Part shown: positions 62,848 through 64,000 of the stretch, piece by piece | Position numbering within the stretch: the stretch's first letter is position 1 | Layout: every line of letters begins with the position of its first letter | Origin: Chloroflexota bacterium | Lineage (GTDB): Bacteria; Chloroflexota; UBA6077; FW602-bin22; CADDYW01 | DNA: 64,000 nt | Reading direction: 5' to 3' | Assembly: GCA_021324795.1 (NCBI GenBank) | Contig: JAJPIK010000078.1 | Location: 1-64,000 of the forward strand | Made by a program: the position numbers and the translations under genes | Notes under the pieces: generated by a model | The model's input: the letters and a program-made list of their open reading frames with translations, nothing else | Database searches by the model: none | Told to the model about the DNA's origin: nothing

Positions 62848-63807
62848 TCAGCCCGGAACCGTGGTCAATCCCAAACGGATGCGAAACCAAGCGATCGTGT
62901 CCAATAGCCCTTGTTCGAGTGGCACCCTTGGCTCCCAGCCAAGCTCGCGGCGGGCTCGGGTAATGTCCGGACAGCGTCGCTGCGGGTCATCAGTGCTGAT
63001 CGGTGGATGAAATTCAATTACCGAACTCGATCCCGCCAAACGCTTGATAACTTGAGCAAACTCAAGGACCGAGCGCTCATCTGGATTTCCCAAGTTATAG
63101 ACGCGCCCGATCGTGTCGACCGTATCCATCGCGCGGAGCAAGCCATCGATCAGATCGCTAACGTAGCCTAAGCTGCGCGTCTGACTACCGTCACCATAAA
63201 CTGTGATTGGCTGACCAAGCAGCGCTTGGGTCACGAAGTTTGGCACGATCCGTCCATCACGCGGATCTGACCGTGGACCGTAGCAGTTGAAGATCCGCAC
63301 GATCCGCGCGTCGACATTGAATTGACGGACGTAAATCATCGTCAGCGCTTCGGCAAATCGCTTGCCTTCGTCGTAGCAACTGCGCATCCCGATTGGATTG
63401 ACATTGCCCCAGTAATCTTCGGGTTGCGGATGAACGAGCGGATCGCCATAGGCTTCTGACGTCGACGCTAAGAGAAACTTTGCACCGGTACGTTTTGCCA
63501 ACTCTAAAGCATGCTGGGTACCTTGACTATTGACCAAGGCGGTTTCTAGCGGCTTTTCGAGGTATCCGCGCGGACTTGCCGGGCTAGCGAGATGAAAGAT
63601 TTGGTCGATCGGGCCATCGATTGCGAACGGCCGGGATACATCAACCTGAACAAAGTGGAACTGCGGATTTCCACGCAAATGCTCAACGTTGCTGGCCTGC
63701 CCGGTGATTAGATTGTCCGCGCACACCACGTCATCTCCCCGTGCGATCAATCGATCACAGAGGTGCGAGCCAATGAAACCGGCCCCCCCGGTCACCAGTG
63801 TCCTCAA
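62848..63807 (-). CDS. UDP-glucuronate decarboxylase (UDP-xylose synthase)-like epimerase
   Basis: A 319-aa extended short-chain dehydrogenase. NAD motif TGGAGFIG (6-13), [45 protein letters not shown] with the catalytic Tyr145/Lys149, and FNCYGPR. The ASPASP and YWGNVNPIG phrases are specific to UXS, which converts UDP-glucuronate to UDP-xylose and could supply pentose to the polysaccharide. TTG 63807 follows GAAGGAG; no ATG fits. Confidence 0.93.
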   Translation of the reverse strand: MRTLVTGGAGFIGSHLCDRLIARGDDVVCADNLITGQASNVEHLRGNPQFHFVQVDVSRPFAIDGPIDQIFHLASPASPRGYLEKPLETALVNSQGTQHALELAKRTGAKFLLASTSEAYGDPLVHPQPEDYWGNVNPIGMRSCYDEGKRFAEALTMIYVRQFNVDARIVRIFNCYGPRSDPRDGRIVPNFVTQALLGQPITVYGDGSQTRSLGYVSDLIDGLLRAMDTVDTIGRVYNLGNPDERSVLEFAQVIKRLAGSSSVIEFHPPISTDDPQRRCPDITRARRELGWEPRVPLEQGLLDTIAWFRIRLGLTTVPG

Positions 63808-63817
63808 GGTGTCTCCT

Positions 63818-64000
63818 TCAGCGCCGCAAGATCACGTGCATTCGTCGGCGTTGTTCACGCTGCAGCACGCCTACTATAGCAAAGATTAGCCAGAAAAGCA
63901 CGGCGAGATCGGGCAGGAAGAACGAATTATCGACCAGGCCGTGTACGACGATATCGACCATCGCCCCTGCCGCGCCAGCGTAAATCGCACGCTCGAACCG
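63818..64000 (-). CDS. C-terminus of a polytopic membrane protein, O-antigen ligase-like (cut by window edge)
   Basis: The minus strand is open from base 64000 to a TGA at 63820-63818, 60 codons: [20 protein letters not shown] then [18 protein letters not shown] and [40 protein letters not shown] is the closing pattern of many O-antigen ligase-family proteins (loop, last helix, basic cytoplasmic tail). The UXS Shine-Dalgarno overlaps its stop region, so it is the upstream gene of the same operon. The start and most of the protein are outside the window. Confidence 0.72.
   Translation of the reverse strand, partial: RFERAIYAGAAGAMVDIVVHGLVDNSFFLPDLAVLFWLIFAIVGVLQREQRRRMHVILRR

Overview
The window is about 64 kb of dense, GC-rich bacterial chromosome with no rRNA operon, transposase, integrase, phage gene or CRISPR array. 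Gene content and style point to a member of the Chloroflexota, probably near Thermomicrobia. The pointers are paralogous CxxC/CxxC zinc-ribbon proteins, tandem Ig-like surface proteins with Thr-Pro linkers, a molybdopterin oxidoreductase fused to a membrane domain, and frequent GTG/TTG starts. This placement is an inference from protein style, not from a marker gene.

Layout. 1-5.8 kb: the 3' part of glmS, then a probable sugar-acid operon (ThDP enzyme, enolase-superfamily dehydratase, mannonate-dehydratase-like protein). 6-14.5 kb: housekeeping and small genes (hypothetical, anchored extracellular protein, family 4 uracil-DNA glycosylase, RNase J, FtsK, beta-propeller, LysM, flavoprotein). 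14.6-21.8 kb: a GT4 glycosyltransferase coupled to a second ThDP enzyme, then a GntR-regulated ABC importer whose binding protein is divergent and which has no ATPase gene here. 21.8-24.1 kb: scpA, a zinc-ribbon protein and an orphan OmpR-type regulator.

24.2-33.3 kb: a cell-surface locus of a BcsA-like processive GT2, a GT39-like membrane glycosyltransferase, two secreted tandem beta-sandwich repeat proteins, a third anchored duplicated-domain protein, and a convergent GH5 lipoprotein. It reads as a polysaccharide or glycoprotein assembly system and is the best candidate for something undescribed.

33.5-47.2 kb: a central-carbon block. It holds glycerate kinase-enolase, then gap-pgk-tpiA with an HPr-kinase/PEPCK-fold P-loop protein, then isocitrate dehydrogenase, malate dehydrogenase and sdhCDAB. 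gap has no ATG, GTG or TTG start; an ATC sits at the right distance from a strong Shine-Dalgarno. A broken PIN-domain (VapC-like) relic lies in front of sdhC.

47.2-56.6 kb: small membrane proteins, a geranylgeranyl-reductase-family flavoprotein with a YedY-like molybdoenzyme, a DUF218 protein, a lipoprotein efflux adaptor, a 23S rRNA uracil methyltransferase, tRNA-Pro(CGG), tRNA-Gly(CCC), and small uncharacterised proteins ending at a 24-bp perfect bidirectional terminator. 56.8-64 kb (minus strand): an exopolysaccharide operon with three GT4 enzymes, a flippase-like membrane protein, an O-antigen ligase/polymerase, UDP-glucuronate decarboxylase and, cut by the window edge, the C-terminus of another polytopic membrane protein.
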